Of a stretch of 41,383 bases of DNA, positions 9,137-17,574 are shown piece after piece. Each line of letters opens with the position of its first letter. Within the stretch, counting starts at the first letter, position 1. The stretch is from Marinobacter sp. GTDB lineage: Bacteria > Pseudomonadota > Gammaproteobacteria > Pseudomonadales > Oleiphilaceae. Location: the NCBI RefSeq assembly GCF_014859525.1, contig NZ_JACUUB010000020.1, positions 1 to 41,383 on the forward strand, given 5' to 3'. The notes beneath the pieces are model-generated. The model saw only the letters and a program-made list of their open reading frames with translations, was not told the origin of the DNA and did not search any database. A program made the translations under genes and the position numbers.

Positions 9137-9157
9137 ACACGTGACGGGTACACGTGA
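9137..9157. promoter_or_regulatory. Two direct ACACGTGA repeats upstream of the rhodanese gene
   Basis: ACACGTGA occurs at 9137-9144 and again at 9150-9157, each containing the palindrome CACGTG and offset by 13 bases. They lie about 50 bases before the rhodanese start codon, where an operator or activator site would be expected. No factor can be named. Confidence 0.3.
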
Positions 9158-9202
9158 AATGACTTAACCTGACGTAGGCAAAGGATAACTCAAGGAGACA
9201 CC

Positions 9203-9583
9203 ATGAAAACTGCACACGACCTGGTCGCCGCAGCCAAGAAAGAAATTCAGGAAGTCGCACTCACCGAAGCAGACACAGCGATCAAAGCCGCGGATCTGCT
9301 ACTGGATGTAAGGGATGCCGATGAATATCGCAACAGCCACATCCCCGGCGCGGTGAACGTGTCGCGCGGCATGCTGGAATTCAAGTTCACCAACGATCCG
9401 GCGTTCGAAAACCGGCAAATGAACATCGTGCTCTACTGCAAGAACTCCGGGCGTTCAGCCCTAAGCGCCAAGGCTCTGAAAGAGATGGGGTATCTACACG
9501 TGCAGTCGATTGAGGGCGGTTTCGACGCCTGGGTTGAAGCCGGCAAAGACATCGCTAAACCCGAGTTGCCAACTTTCGAGTAA
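9203..9583 (+). CDS. Single-domain rhodanese-like sulfurtransferase
   Basis: Small protein of 126 aa with one rhodanese domain. LLDVRDADEYRNSHIPGAVNVSRGMLEF is the CH2A-type entry (residues 33-60), and YCKNSGRSA contains the catalytic Cys79 with a six-residue active loop typical of sulfur-transferring enzymes. SIEGGFDAWVEAG is the C-terminal signature. There is no signal peptide, so it is cytoplasmic. AAGGAG precedes the ATG at 9203 at good spacing. It stands alone between the LysR pseudogene and the convergent SEC-C gene, so its sulfur donor and acceptor (thiosulfate, persulfide, cyanide) are unknown. Confidence 0.9.
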   Translation: MKTAHDLVAAAKKEIQEVALTEADTAIKAADLLLDVRDADEYRNSHIPGAVNVSRGMLEFKFTNDPAFENRQMNIVLYCKNSGRSALSAKALKEMGYLHVQSIEGGFDAWVEAGKDIAKPELPTFE

Positions 9584-9631
9584 AGGCATTCACTCGGTAC
9601 TGAACAGCCGATGGCCGGCGGTCAGGCTTGC

Positions 9632-10090
9632 TTACAAACAACAGGCCTTGAACTTTCGGCCACTGCCACAGGGGCAGGGTTCATTGCGGCCAGGCTTAAG
9701 CATCCCTTCAGTTATCTCGCCCTCCAGGTAAAACCACCGGCCACGGTCTTTCACAAACTGCGAAACCTCCTCCAGATAACCCCAACCCGACCCTGCGCGA
9801 TAGATCGCCCGGAAGTGGACCTTGCCCCGCCCCCCTTCATCCGTCGTGCTGATGATCCTCAAAGATACCCAAGAGGGTGAGCCATCAAGGTCCAGCTCTT
9901 TCGGTCGGGTGCTGGTGTGCCAGGTATCAAGCAGATAACCTTCATTTTTAAGCACAAACGCTGCGTAGCGTGAGCGCATCAACGCCTCGGGATCAGATGC
10001 GGGCGTACCGGAATGCCATCGCTGGCAACAAGTCGAATAGGCAATATTGCTGCCGCAGGGGCACTGCTCGGGGTGGCGCTCTGTGATCAT
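9632..10090 (-). CDS. ychJ: YchJ family (UPF0225) protein with two SEC-C zinc motifs
   Basis: Protein of 152 aa with a SEC-C metal-binding motif at each end: CPCGSNIAYSTCC (about residues 10-22) and NEPCPCGSGRKFKACC at the C-terminus. Between them lies the conserved core ALMRSRYAAFVLKNEGYLLDTWH and a VHFRAIYRAG strand, an NTF2-like fold typical of YchJ. SEC-C motifs bind zinc, as at the SecA C-terminus, but the function of YchJ is not established. Start at ATG 10090 matches the family N-terminus. Convergent with the rhodanese gene. Confidence 0.9.
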   Translation of the reverse strand: MITERHPEQCPCGSNIAYSTCCQRWHSGTPASDPEALMRSRYAAFVLKNEGYLLDTWHTSTRPKELDLDGSPSWVSLRIISTTDEGGRGKVHFRAIYRAGSGWGYLEEVSQFVKDRGRWFYLEGEITEGMLKPGRNEPCPCGSGRKFKACCL

Positions 10091-10163
10091 GCAGGGGTCG
10101 TCTCTCTGGCGTTGCGAAGCCCGAATATATCAAGCATCCCCGGGTCGTGTCCCGGGATCAGGC

Positions 10164-10370
10164 CTACTGCGCCCACAGTCTCGCCCGAAAATCCCTGCGC
10201 CGCCACAGCAGTGCCAGCCACGGTGCGTGCAGGTTGATCAGCAAAGCCAACACCCACTCGAAAGCATCATCCTTCTGGCTGTACCAGTCAGGCACCAGAG
10301 CCGTCATCTGGCAGCGCACACCAAATCCGGACAGGTCGCCCGAGCCTAATGGCTCCCCCATGCTGATCAT
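10164..10370 (-). CDS. Small hypothetical protein (68 aa)
   Basis: An open frame of 68 codons between the thioesterase and ychJ on the same strand. The middle, DDAFEWVLALLINLHAPWLALLWRRR, is a hydrophobic Trp-rich helix with a basic end, so a short membrane-associated protein is possible. A CGAGG sequence lies five bases before ATG 10370, and ATG 10361 is an alternative. Codons look like neighbouring genes (CTG, GTG, GCG rich). I do not recognise a family, and it could be non-coding sequence. Confidence 0.4.
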   Translation of the reverse strand: MISMGEPLGSGDLSGFGVRCQMTALVPDWYSQKDDAFEWVLALLINLHAPWLALLWRRRDFRARLWAQ

Positions 10371-10403
10371 AGGCCTCGGCAGGCGCTTCTGGGGGCTAAG
10401 CCT

Positions 10404-10829
10404 TTAGCCTCGCTTGGTCACCGCCATGGTCAGCCGTGAAATACACGTAAGCTTACCTTGCTCATTCTCCAAACGGATTTCCCATACTTGCGTGGTGCCA
10501 CCAATGTGCTGGGGGCGCGCTGTGCCGTATACCCATCCGCCGGTCACCGGCCGAATATGGTTGGCGTTGATGTCGAGGCCGACAGCCACAGTATTTTTGT
10601 CTCGCAGACAGCAGTTAGCCGCCATGCTGCCTAAGGTTTCTGCCAGCAATACCGAAGATCCGCCGTGCAGAATGCCAAAAGGCTGAACCGTACGCTGGTC
10701 TACAGGCATACGGCCTTTCACGTAATCGTCACCGATTTCAAGGTATTCGATGCCCATGTGGCCCACAGCTGTATTCTTGCTGGCTTCAGTCATTTGTTCG
10801 AGATTGGGGGTAACCGTCCAGATCGACAT
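10404..10829 (-). CDS. Hotdog-fold acyl-CoA thioesterase (PaaI/YbdB/MenI type)
   Basis: Protein of 141 aa of the 4HBT hotdog family. The motif FGILHGGSSVLLAETLGSMAA contains the HGG turn and the catalytic Glu seen in EntH/YbdB and MenI-type thioesterases, followed by the NHIRPVTGGWVYGTA strand. The full family length is present. It hydrolyses aryl- or acyl-CoA (or carrier-bound) thioesters; whether it acts in menaquinone, aromatic or proofreading metabolism cannot be judged, since no such genes adjoin it. Start at ATG 10829 follows CGGAG. Divergent from the cytochrome c' gene. Confidence 0.88.
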   Translation of the reverse strand: MSIWTVTPNLEQMTEASKNTAVGHMGIEYLEIGDDYVKGRMPVDQRTVQPFGILHGGSSVLLAETLGSMAANCCLRDKNTVAVGLDINANHIRPVTGGWVYGTARPQHIGGTTQVWEIRLENEQGKLTCISRLTMAVTKRG

Positions 10830-10965
10830 TTTGGAATTCTCCGAGTTTAGCTTTAGTCTGTTATAGCTATTTGCAACGAGTCTATACAGGTAGGATGCTC
10901 ATAACCATGCCTTTATAGAACATATTGGTTACCAAACCAATTCGACCTAATGAGAGGGACCTGAA

Positions 10966-11433
10966 ATGAAAAAAATCACTGTACTGACCGCTGCCCTGCT
11001 GGCCACCACTTTCACTCTACCCGCCGCCGCACAATTGAGCGTGGAAGACCAGATCACAGCCCGTAAAGCCGCCTATCAGTTCATGTCGTGGAACATGGGC
11101 AAGATCAAAGCGCAGGCGGTTGATGGCGATGTTGAGTTCAACGTGGATCAGATGAAAGCCGCAGCGAACGCCATTGCCGCCGTGGCCAACTCAGGCATGG
11201 GTGCGCTTTACAGCCCGGATTCCAGCCTGGATAAGGCCGACAATACCCGCTTGAAGCCGGACTTTTTTCAGAACCCGGACAGAGCCAGGGAAGTGGGCAT
11301 GAACTTTGGCCGTGAAGCCAACAAGCTACAAGACGTTGCCGCCAGCGGTGACCGAGCCGCACTGGCGCGCCAGTTCTCCGCGTTAGGACAAGCGTGTAAG
11401 GCCTGCCACGACGACTTTCGCGCTGAAAAATAG
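10966..11433 (+). CDS. Cytochrome c'-type haem protein (cytochrome c556 family)
   Basis: Periplasmic monohaem protein of 155 aa. A Sec signal peptide covers residues 1 to about 22 (KKITVLTAALLATTFTLPAAA, cleavage after AAA). The mature part is a four-helix bundle, with the haem site CKACH at the extreme C-terminus (Cys144, Cys147, His148), as in cytochromes c'. YQFMSWNMGKIKA provides the N-terminal helix with the Met that often sits near the distal face. AGAGGG precedes the start. Family members bind NO or transfer electrons. The convergent cytochrome b561 gene next door is its likely redox neighbour, which is inference. Confidence 0.92.
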   Translation: MKKITVLTAALLATTFTLPAAAQLSVEDQITARKAAYQFMSWNMGKIKAQAVDGDVEFNVDQMKAAANAIAAVANSGMGALYSPDSSLDKADNTRLKPDFFQNPDRAREVGMNFGREANKLQDVAASGDRAALARQFSALGQACKACHDDFRAEK

Positions 11434-11442
11434 GTATAGAGG

Positions 11443-12135
11443 CTACCAGCCCAAATCCTGAGGGGCGGGTTCGGGCGCCGGCGGTGGAGAAATCAGCTCA
11501 CCGCTGGCAGCCCAGACCACCACCAGGGCCAGCACCAGCGACACCACAAAGGCCAACGCTCCGCCGCCTTCGGCGTCTTTCGCCTGACCGCTTTCAACCT
11601 TCTTGTTGCCGGTGACCATCGGCTTTAACAGATTGTCTTTCTTGACCCAGGTGTGAAAAAGAACTGCCGCCACATGTAAGGCCACCAGGCCATACAGATA
11701 CCACTCTGTTTGCCGGTGCCAACCGCTCAGAGTGCCGCTCAGGCCTGATGATACCAACGGATACAGCGGGCCATAAAAGGCGATTTCATCGTTGGCAAAC
11801 AAACCGGACACCGCCTGAAACCCGAACAGTCCAATCAAGGCCAGCACAGACAAAGCGCCCAGCGGATTGTGCCCAACGCCCTGCCAATGTCCTTTAAGGT
11901 AGGCAACGACCGCTCCCGGGCCACGCACGAACTGGCTGAATCTGGCATAACTGGAGCCCAAAAACCCCCAGATAATGCGAAACGAAAGCAGGCCAATGAT
12001 CACCAGGCCAAAGCGCTCATGCCAAGCCATCCAACTTCCGCCAACCTTAATCGTTACCATGGATCCGATCACCGCCAGCACCAGCAGCCAGTGGAAAACT
12101 CTGACGGGCAAATCCCACAGTCGAATGGTTGTCAT
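11443..12135 (-). CDS. Cytochrome b561 family di-haem membrane protein
   Basis: Inner-membrane protein of 230 aa with about four core haem-carrying helices and one C-terminal helix (FVVSLVLALVVVWAA). Likely haem ligands are His in RVFHWLLVLAV, WMAWHERFGL and the WHRQTEWYLYGLVALHVAAVLFH segment, as in the bacterial Ni,Fe-hydrogenase/b561 type. A C-terminal proline-rich tail follows (SPPPAPEPAPQD). Start at ATG 12135 (MTTIRLWDLPVRV) with GAGGA upstream; ATG 12141 also possible. It begins nine bases after the RNase J-like gene, whose stop overlaps the ribosome-site region, so the two are probably co-translated. Convergent with cytochrome c'. Confidence 0.88.
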   Translation of the reverse strand: MTTIRLWDLPVRVFHWLLVLAVIGSMVTIKVGGSWMAWHERFGLVIIGLLSFRIIWGFLGSSYARFSQFVRGPGAVVAYLKGHWQGVGHNPLGALSVLALIGLFGFQAVSGLFANDEIAFYGPLYPLVSSGLSGTLSGWHRQTEWYLYGLVALHVAAVLFHTWVKKDNLLKPMVTGNKKVESGQAKDAEGGGALAFVVSLVLALVVVWAASGELISPPPAPEPAPQDLGW

Positions 12136-12143
12136 ATCCATCC

Positions 12144-13526
12144 TCACTCTACACGCACCAGCGCCTGCTTTTGCCACCCCAACCGGCCGGTTTCGACCAC
12201 CTGACGACGAATACCCGGTATCGGCTTCACCATAAACAAGTCCCCGTTGCGCCCCACCATGGCTCTGGGCACCCCGGTAGCCTTGGCCAGTTCGCCATGC
12301 ACCTGCATATGCTCTTCTTCACCATGAACCGGTATCGCAATTCTCGGACGAACCCAACGATACATTGCCTTTAACTCGTCCTGAGCCGGATGACCCGAGG
12401 CATGAATCGGAGCGCCGGCCTGCTCGGCGGTCACCACGATCACGCCAAGGTTACGCAGTTGGGCAATCAGCGCATCAATAGACTCTTCGTTCCCCGGTAT
12501 CGCCCGGGCACTGAAAATGACCGTATCGCCTGCTTCAAGTTCAAAATCGGGATGACTGCCCTGGGCCAGGCGACGCAAAGCGGTTCTGGGTTCGCCCTGA
12601 CTGCCGGTCGCTACCGCAAGCACGTCCCGGCGAGGCAAGTAACCTAGATGGGAGGGGCTGATCAATTTATCCGACCCGGGCCAAAGGCCCGCAGCCTTGG
12701 CGGCGCCGCTCATATTGACCAGTGAGCGGCCCAGCAGGCCCATGTAACGACCGGTCTCCCGGGCGATCATTGCCAAGGTGTGTAACCGGGCGATGTTACT
12801 ACCAAAACACGTCACCACCACCCGGCCCTGGGCGGCGCTGATCAGATCCAGCAAGCCCTGGTGCAGACTGCCCTCCGACAACGAATGCCCCGGGACAGTC
12901 GCATTGGTCGAGTCACACACCATGGCGTCCACCCCTTCGCCGGCCAGGTTCGTGAAAGTGGAAGCAGAATAGCCATGGCCTACCAGAGGCTCGTCGTCCA
13001 GCTTCCAGTCACCACTGTGAAAAACCTGCCCCACCGGGGTGCGGATCATCAACGCATTGGGGTCTGGAATGGAGTGTGTCAGCGCCAGCCACTGTACATT
13101 GAAAGGGCCTATCTGCCGACGTTCGCCGGTGCCCACTTCAATGATCGGCACCCGATGCAGCAGATCAAACTCCGCCAGTTTCCGGCGCAGGATCTCGGCG
13201 GTAAACCGGCTGGTGTAGATAGGGCACTGCAGCAGTGGCCACAGATATGGCACGGCCCCGACATGATCTTCATGGGCGTGGGTGATGATCAAACCGGCTA
13301 ACCGATCCCGACGGTCCGCTATAAAGGCCGGATCGGCCATCTGCACCGGCGGCTCACCCCGATGATGCACGGTGCCGTCAGCCGAAATCCGGCCCGGTTT
13401 AGGGAAGGTAACGCCACAATCCACCATCAACCAATGACCATCGTGGCCATACAGGTTGAGGTTCATGCCAATTTCGCCGGTGCCACCCAATGGCAGAAAC
13501 CATAAATCGTTATGTTCGGGGGTCAT
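12144..13526 (-). CDS. RNase J-like metallo-beta-lactamase-fold nuclease, short form
   Basis: Protein of 460 aa of the beta-CASP/RNase J family. It opens with FLPLGGTGEIGMNLNLY; the zinc motif ITHAHEDHVGAVPYLW has HxHxDH at residues 83-88; the further ligands are in LTHSIPDPNALMI and FHSGDWKLDDEP. The beta-CASP part holds VVVTCFGSNIARL and VATGSQGEPRTALRRLA, and the last His is in IPVHGEEEHMQVH. Canonical RNase J is about 550 aa; this copy lacks the C-terminal dimerisation domain. The start at 13526 has no clear Shine-Dalgarno sequence. Substrate RNA unknown. Encoded upstream of, and probably co-transcribed with, the cytochrome b561 gene. Confidence 0.88.
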   Translation of the reverse strand: MTPEHNDLWFLPLGGTGEIGMNLNLYGHDGHWLMVDCGVTFPKPGRISADGTVHHRGEPPVQMADPAFIADRRDRLAGLIITHAHEDHVGAVPYLWPLLQCPIYTSRFTAEILRRKLAEFDLLHRVPIIEVGTGERRQIGPFNVQWLALTHSIPDPNALMIRTPVGQVFHSGDWKLDDEPLVGHGYSASTFTNLAGEGVDAMVCDSTNATVPGHSLSEGSLHQGLLDLISAAQGRVVVTCFGSNIARLHTLAMIARETGRYMGLLGRSLVNMSGAAKAAGLWPGSDKLISPSHLGYLPRRDVLAVATGSQGEPRTALRRLAQGSHPDFELEAGDTVIFSARAIPGNEESIDALIAQLRNLGVIVVTAEQAGAPIHASGHPAQDELKAMYRWVRPRIAIPVHGEEEHMQVHGELAKATGVPRAMVGRNGDLFMVKPIPGIRRQVVETGRLGWQKQALVRVE

Positions 13527-13723
13527 TTAAACGGTTGTTCCAGGTACAGGCCTGTTTCTCGGTCCCTGAGCATTCATGGGATTAGCCTTATCAGTATAGT
13601 CATACTGGGCATCCATAACGCCCGGTTCCCCGTAATCTCTGTTGAAATTTAGCCGAGTCGCCACAACCTCCATGAGTGAAGCGTCAAAAACTCTCCCGAT
13701 TCCCGACAGGAGGATCGACCGAT

Positions 13724-14407
13724 ATGAAAATTTTAATGGTACTCACTTCCCATGACCAGATGGGTGACACTGGACACAAGACCGGCTTCTGGCTGGAAGA
13801 GTTCACCGCGCCGTTTTTCGTTTTCAAAGACGCTGGCGCAGACATTACGCTGGCATCCCCGAAAGGCGGACAACCGCCGGTCGACCCGAACAGCGAAACA
13901 GAAGACGCACTGACCGACTCCACTCGCCGTTTTATGGAAGACGCCCGCGCAAAAGAAATGCTGGCCAGCACCAAAAAACTGGCCGACGTGAACATGAACG
14001 AGTTTGACGCTATTTTCTACCCTGGCGGTCACGGCCCGCTATGGGATCTGACCAACGATGAGACATCGGTTGCACTGATCAAAGCCGCGTATGAACAGGA
14101 CAAAGTGATCGGCGCCGTGTGCCACGCTCCGGCCGTGTTCAAGAACGTGTTTGTAAAACCGGACCAGAACATTGTTGGCGGGCGCAACGTCACCGGCTTT
14201 AGCAACTCCGAGGAAGATGCAGTACAACTCACTGACATCGTGCCTTTCCTGCTGGAAGACATGCTGAAGCAGAACAACGGTCGCTACAGCCGTGGTGACG
14301 ACTGGGCCCCGCATATCGTCGTAGACGGCAACCTGATCACCGGTCAGAACCCGGCCTCATCCGAAGGCGCGGCGAAAGCCGTGTTACAAGCGCTACAGGA
14401 CGACTGA
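13724..14407 (+). CDS. DJ-1/PfpI superfamily protein (class I glutamine amidotransferase-like)
   Basis: Cytoplasmic protein of 227 aa. The nucleophile elbow GAVCHAPAVFKN carries Cys133 followed by His134. The acidic partner lies in TGFWLEEFTAPF (Glu25/Glu26), and FYPGGHGPLWDL is the family glycine turn. The layout matches the Hsp31-like branch of DJ-1 proteins, reported as glyoxalase III/deglycase or chaperone enzymes in homologues. The exact activity here is inferred. The start is ATG 13724 with ACAGGAGGA upstream, not the frame start at 13676. A strong terminator follows (14432-14464). Confidence 0.9.
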   Translation: MKILMVLTSHDQMGDTGHKTGFWLEEFTAPFFVFKDAGADITLASPKGGQPPVDPNSETEDALTDSTRRFMEDARAKEMLASTKKLADVNMNEFDAIFYPGGHGPLWDLTNDETSVALIKAAYEQDKVIGAVCHAPAVFKNVFVKPDQNIVGGRNVTGFSNSEEDAVQLTDIVPFLLEDMLKQNNGRYSRGDDWAPHIVVDGNLITGQNPASSEGAAKAVLQALQDD

Positions 14408-14431
14408 CTTTGCCGCGCAGTGGTCGGACAC

Positions 14432-14464
14432 AAAAAAGGGGAGGCTGACAGCCTTCCCTTTTTT
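14432..14464. terminator. Bidirectional intrinsic terminator between convergent DJ-1 and frmA genes
   Basis: A 15-bp stem (14432-14446 against 14450-14464, one G-U pair, three-base loop) begins with six A and ends with six T, so it can serve both strands. It is 25 bases after the DJ-1 stop and 34 bases beyond the frmA stop. Confidence 0.9.
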
Positions 14465-14497
14465 GTTTTTATTCTGGTTCGGTGCGTTTACCACATC

Positions 14498-15667
<1,170 letters not shown>

Positions 15668-15710
15668 TTAGCACGTCATCGCTTCACAGATCCGAACAAC
15701 CTACGATCCC

Positions 15711-15767
15711 ATGAAGGATTACTCACGTATGTCAGAAAGCCAATATCCAGAAGGTTTGATACTTTGA
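15711..15767 (+). other. Possible 18-codon leader ORF overlapping the cryptochrome start
   Basis: ATG 15711 (or ATG 15729 in the same frame, with AAGGA ten bases upstream) opens a frame ending at TGA 15765-15767. That stop overlaps the TTG start of the DASH cryptochrome in the sequence TTGA. Such an overlap can couple translation. Only the reading frame is seen; expression is untested and it may be chance. Confidence 0.3.
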
Positions 15768-17089
15768 AAACGCTTTACTGGTTTACCCGAGACCTCCGAC
15801 TGCACGATAACGCTGCCCTGCTGGCCGCCGCCCGATCCGATATGCTGCTGTGCGTGTACGTGGTCGACCCCCGCTGGTTTGCCAACGGGCCCTTTCAGTG
15901 CCGTGGCATGGGAGAGCATCGGTGGCGGTTTCTTTGGCAAAGCCTGACGGATCTTGAGCGAAGTCTTCGCAACATTGGCCAGAGATTACACATTGCTTTT
16001 GGCGAGCCGGAACGAAAAATCCCGGAGCTCGTTCACCAGTACGGCATCAACCGGATGATACGTTCACGCTTACCGGGGACCATCGAAGCCCAACAGTGGC
16101 GAACAGTGCAACAAACCTTGCCGGACATTGTGATGCAGGAATTCGAAACATTGAGCCTGTTCACCGAGGGCACCTTACCGATGCCGCTGAGCGACTTGCC
16201 GGCAACCTTTTCCCAGTTTCGCAAACAGGTTGAGAAACTGGGCGAGCGTGGCCCGGACATGCTGCGCATCCGCACTCTGACCGCCCTGCCGCCACCCCCC
16301 GGTTTCCCGGAGGACAACCGTGGCGACTGTCCGCCCATCCCGGAACCGGCCTGCGCCATGAGCTTCCAGGGCGGAGAAGAGGCAGGCCTCCAGCGTGTTC
16401 GGGCATTCTCTTTTGGCAATCACGCCATTGCCACCTATAAAGAGACTCGAAACGCACTGGACGATTGGGAGTCATCCTCCAAGTTTTCGCCCTGGCTGGC
16501 CAACGGCAGCCTGTCGGCACGGGAGGTGGCCGCCACCATTGACGACTACGAGCAAAAAGAAACCAAAAACGAATCCACTTACTGGCTCTGGTTCGAGCTG
16601 CTCTGGCGAGAGTATTTTTACTGGTACGCCATGAAACACGCCGGCCGCCTGTTCTGCCGGGACGGCGTTCAACGCAAGCATCGGCAAGTGACGTTTTACG
16701 GCCACCGTTTCAAGGCCTGGTGTGAAGGCAACACTCATTATCCCATCGTCAACGCCGCCATGAACCAGCTCCGCGAAACCGGCTACATCAGCAACCGGGC
16801 CAGACAACTGGTGGCCAGCTGCCTGGTGCACGAGCTGGAACTGGACTGGCGCTACGGCGCTGCCTGGTTTGAGCAACAGCTGGTGGATTACGACGTGGCC
16901 AGCAACTACGGCAACTGGCAGTATCTGGCCGGGGTCGGCGCAGATCCCAGAGGACTCAGGCAATTCAATCTGGACAAGCAGGCACAACAGTACGATCCTG
17001 AAGGTCACTATATAGAGCGATGGCGGGGCACTTCCGGGCAACCGGTTGGCCTGCATACCGTAGACGCAGCAGACTGGCCTATTCTATGA
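15764..17089 (+). CDS. DASH-type cryptochrome / single-strand DNA photolyase
   Basis: Flavoprotein of 441 aa. The N-terminal photolyase alpha/beta domain starts KTLYWFTRDLRLHDNAALL. The C-terminal FAD-binding helical domain contains FSPWLANGSLSAREV, LLWREYFYWYAMKH and the DASH-type stretch DVASNYGNWQYLAGVGADPRG. Length and motifs match bacterial Cry-DASH proteins, which bind FAD and often MTHF and repair pyrimidine dimers in single-stranded DNA. The only suitable start is TTG 15764, because the ATGs upstream are in another frame. The stop overlaps the next gene as ATGA, so the operon with the following three genes is translationally coupled. Confidence 0.93.
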   Translation: MKTLYWFTRDLRLHDNAALLAAARSDMLLCVYVVDPRWFANGPFQCRGMGEHRWRFLWQSLTDLERSLRNIGQRLHIAFGEPERKIPELVHQYGINRMIRSRLPGTIEAQQWRTVQQTLPDIVMQEFETLSLFTEGTLPMPLSDLPATFSQFRKQVEKLGERGPDMLRIRTLTALPPPPGFPEDNRGDCPPIPEPACAMSFQGGEEAGLQRVRAFSFGNHAIATYKETRNALDDWESSSKFSPWLANGSLSAREVAATIDDYEQKETKNESTYWLWFELLWREYFYWYAMKHAGRLFCRDGVQRKHRQVTFYGHRFKAWCEGNTHYPIVNAAMNQLRETGYISNRARQLVASCLVHELELDWRYGAAWFEQQLVDYDVASNYGNWQYLAGVGADPRGLRQFNLDKQAQQYDPEGHYIERWRGTSGQPVGLHTVDAADWPIL

Positions 17090-17574
17090 CCACACCGACC
17101 GACACGCCCGCCAAGGTTCTGGCCCGGATTATTGACATCAGCCAACCGGAAACACTGCTTTGCTGCGGTCAAACGGCCAATACAGTGGCCGGAGTCTGGA
17201 AGCAGCAGGCTGGCAGACAGTTGATGACGCTCGACACCACCGATCCGAATGCCCACATGCCGCCGGAAAAAGTTGCAGACCTGGCGCTCATCAGCGAGAC
17301 CCTGGAGCATCTACCCTTTGCAGAGGGCGTCCTGTTGCTGGGCCAGCTTCGCAATTACGGCACCGGCCGGATCGCCGCGCTGGTCCCGCAGATGCCAGAC
17401 TGGAGGTTTACTGACTTTATTGGCCTTGGCTTTCAACGCCACGCAGAACTGGAAACGGAGACCAACCCGCTCACGCTGTATACCTATAATCTGGACACTT
17501 ACAACCACAAGCGGGCATGGAATAATCCCGATAACTGGGCCAATCCACATATGTGGGGGAAATCATGGTGGTAA
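17086..17574 (+). CDS. Unrecognised 162-aa protein in the cryptochrome operon (possibly DUF6231-like)
   Basis: Protein of 162 aa starting at ATG 17086, overlapping the cryptochrome stop by four bases. It has no signal peptide or TM. The layout resembles a small Rossmann-like domain: PETLLCCGQTANTVAGVW, then VADLALISETLEHLPFAEGVLLLGQLRNYG, and a Trp/Asn-rich tail (RAWNNPDNWANPHMW). The arrangement of a nucleotide-type loop, an acidic strand end and EHLP recalls methyltransferase-fold proteins, but the glycine motif is poor. My memory of a DUF6231 match is tentative. Its end overlaps the next gene by ten bases. No function assigned. Confidence 0.8.
   Translation: MTTPTDTPAKVLARIIDISQPETLLCCGQTANTVAGVWKQQAGRQLMTLDTTDPNAHMPPEKVADLALISETLEHLPFAEGVLLLGQLRNYGTGRIAALVPQMPDWRFTDFIGLGFQRHAELETETNPLTLYTYNLDTYNHKRAWNNPDNWANPHMWGKSWW

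Noticed and set aside
10136..10158. Hairpin (ATCCCCGGG paired with CCCGGGAT) downstream of the 68-aa frame
   Set aside because: It has a bulge and no T-run on either strand, so I do not call it a terminator.
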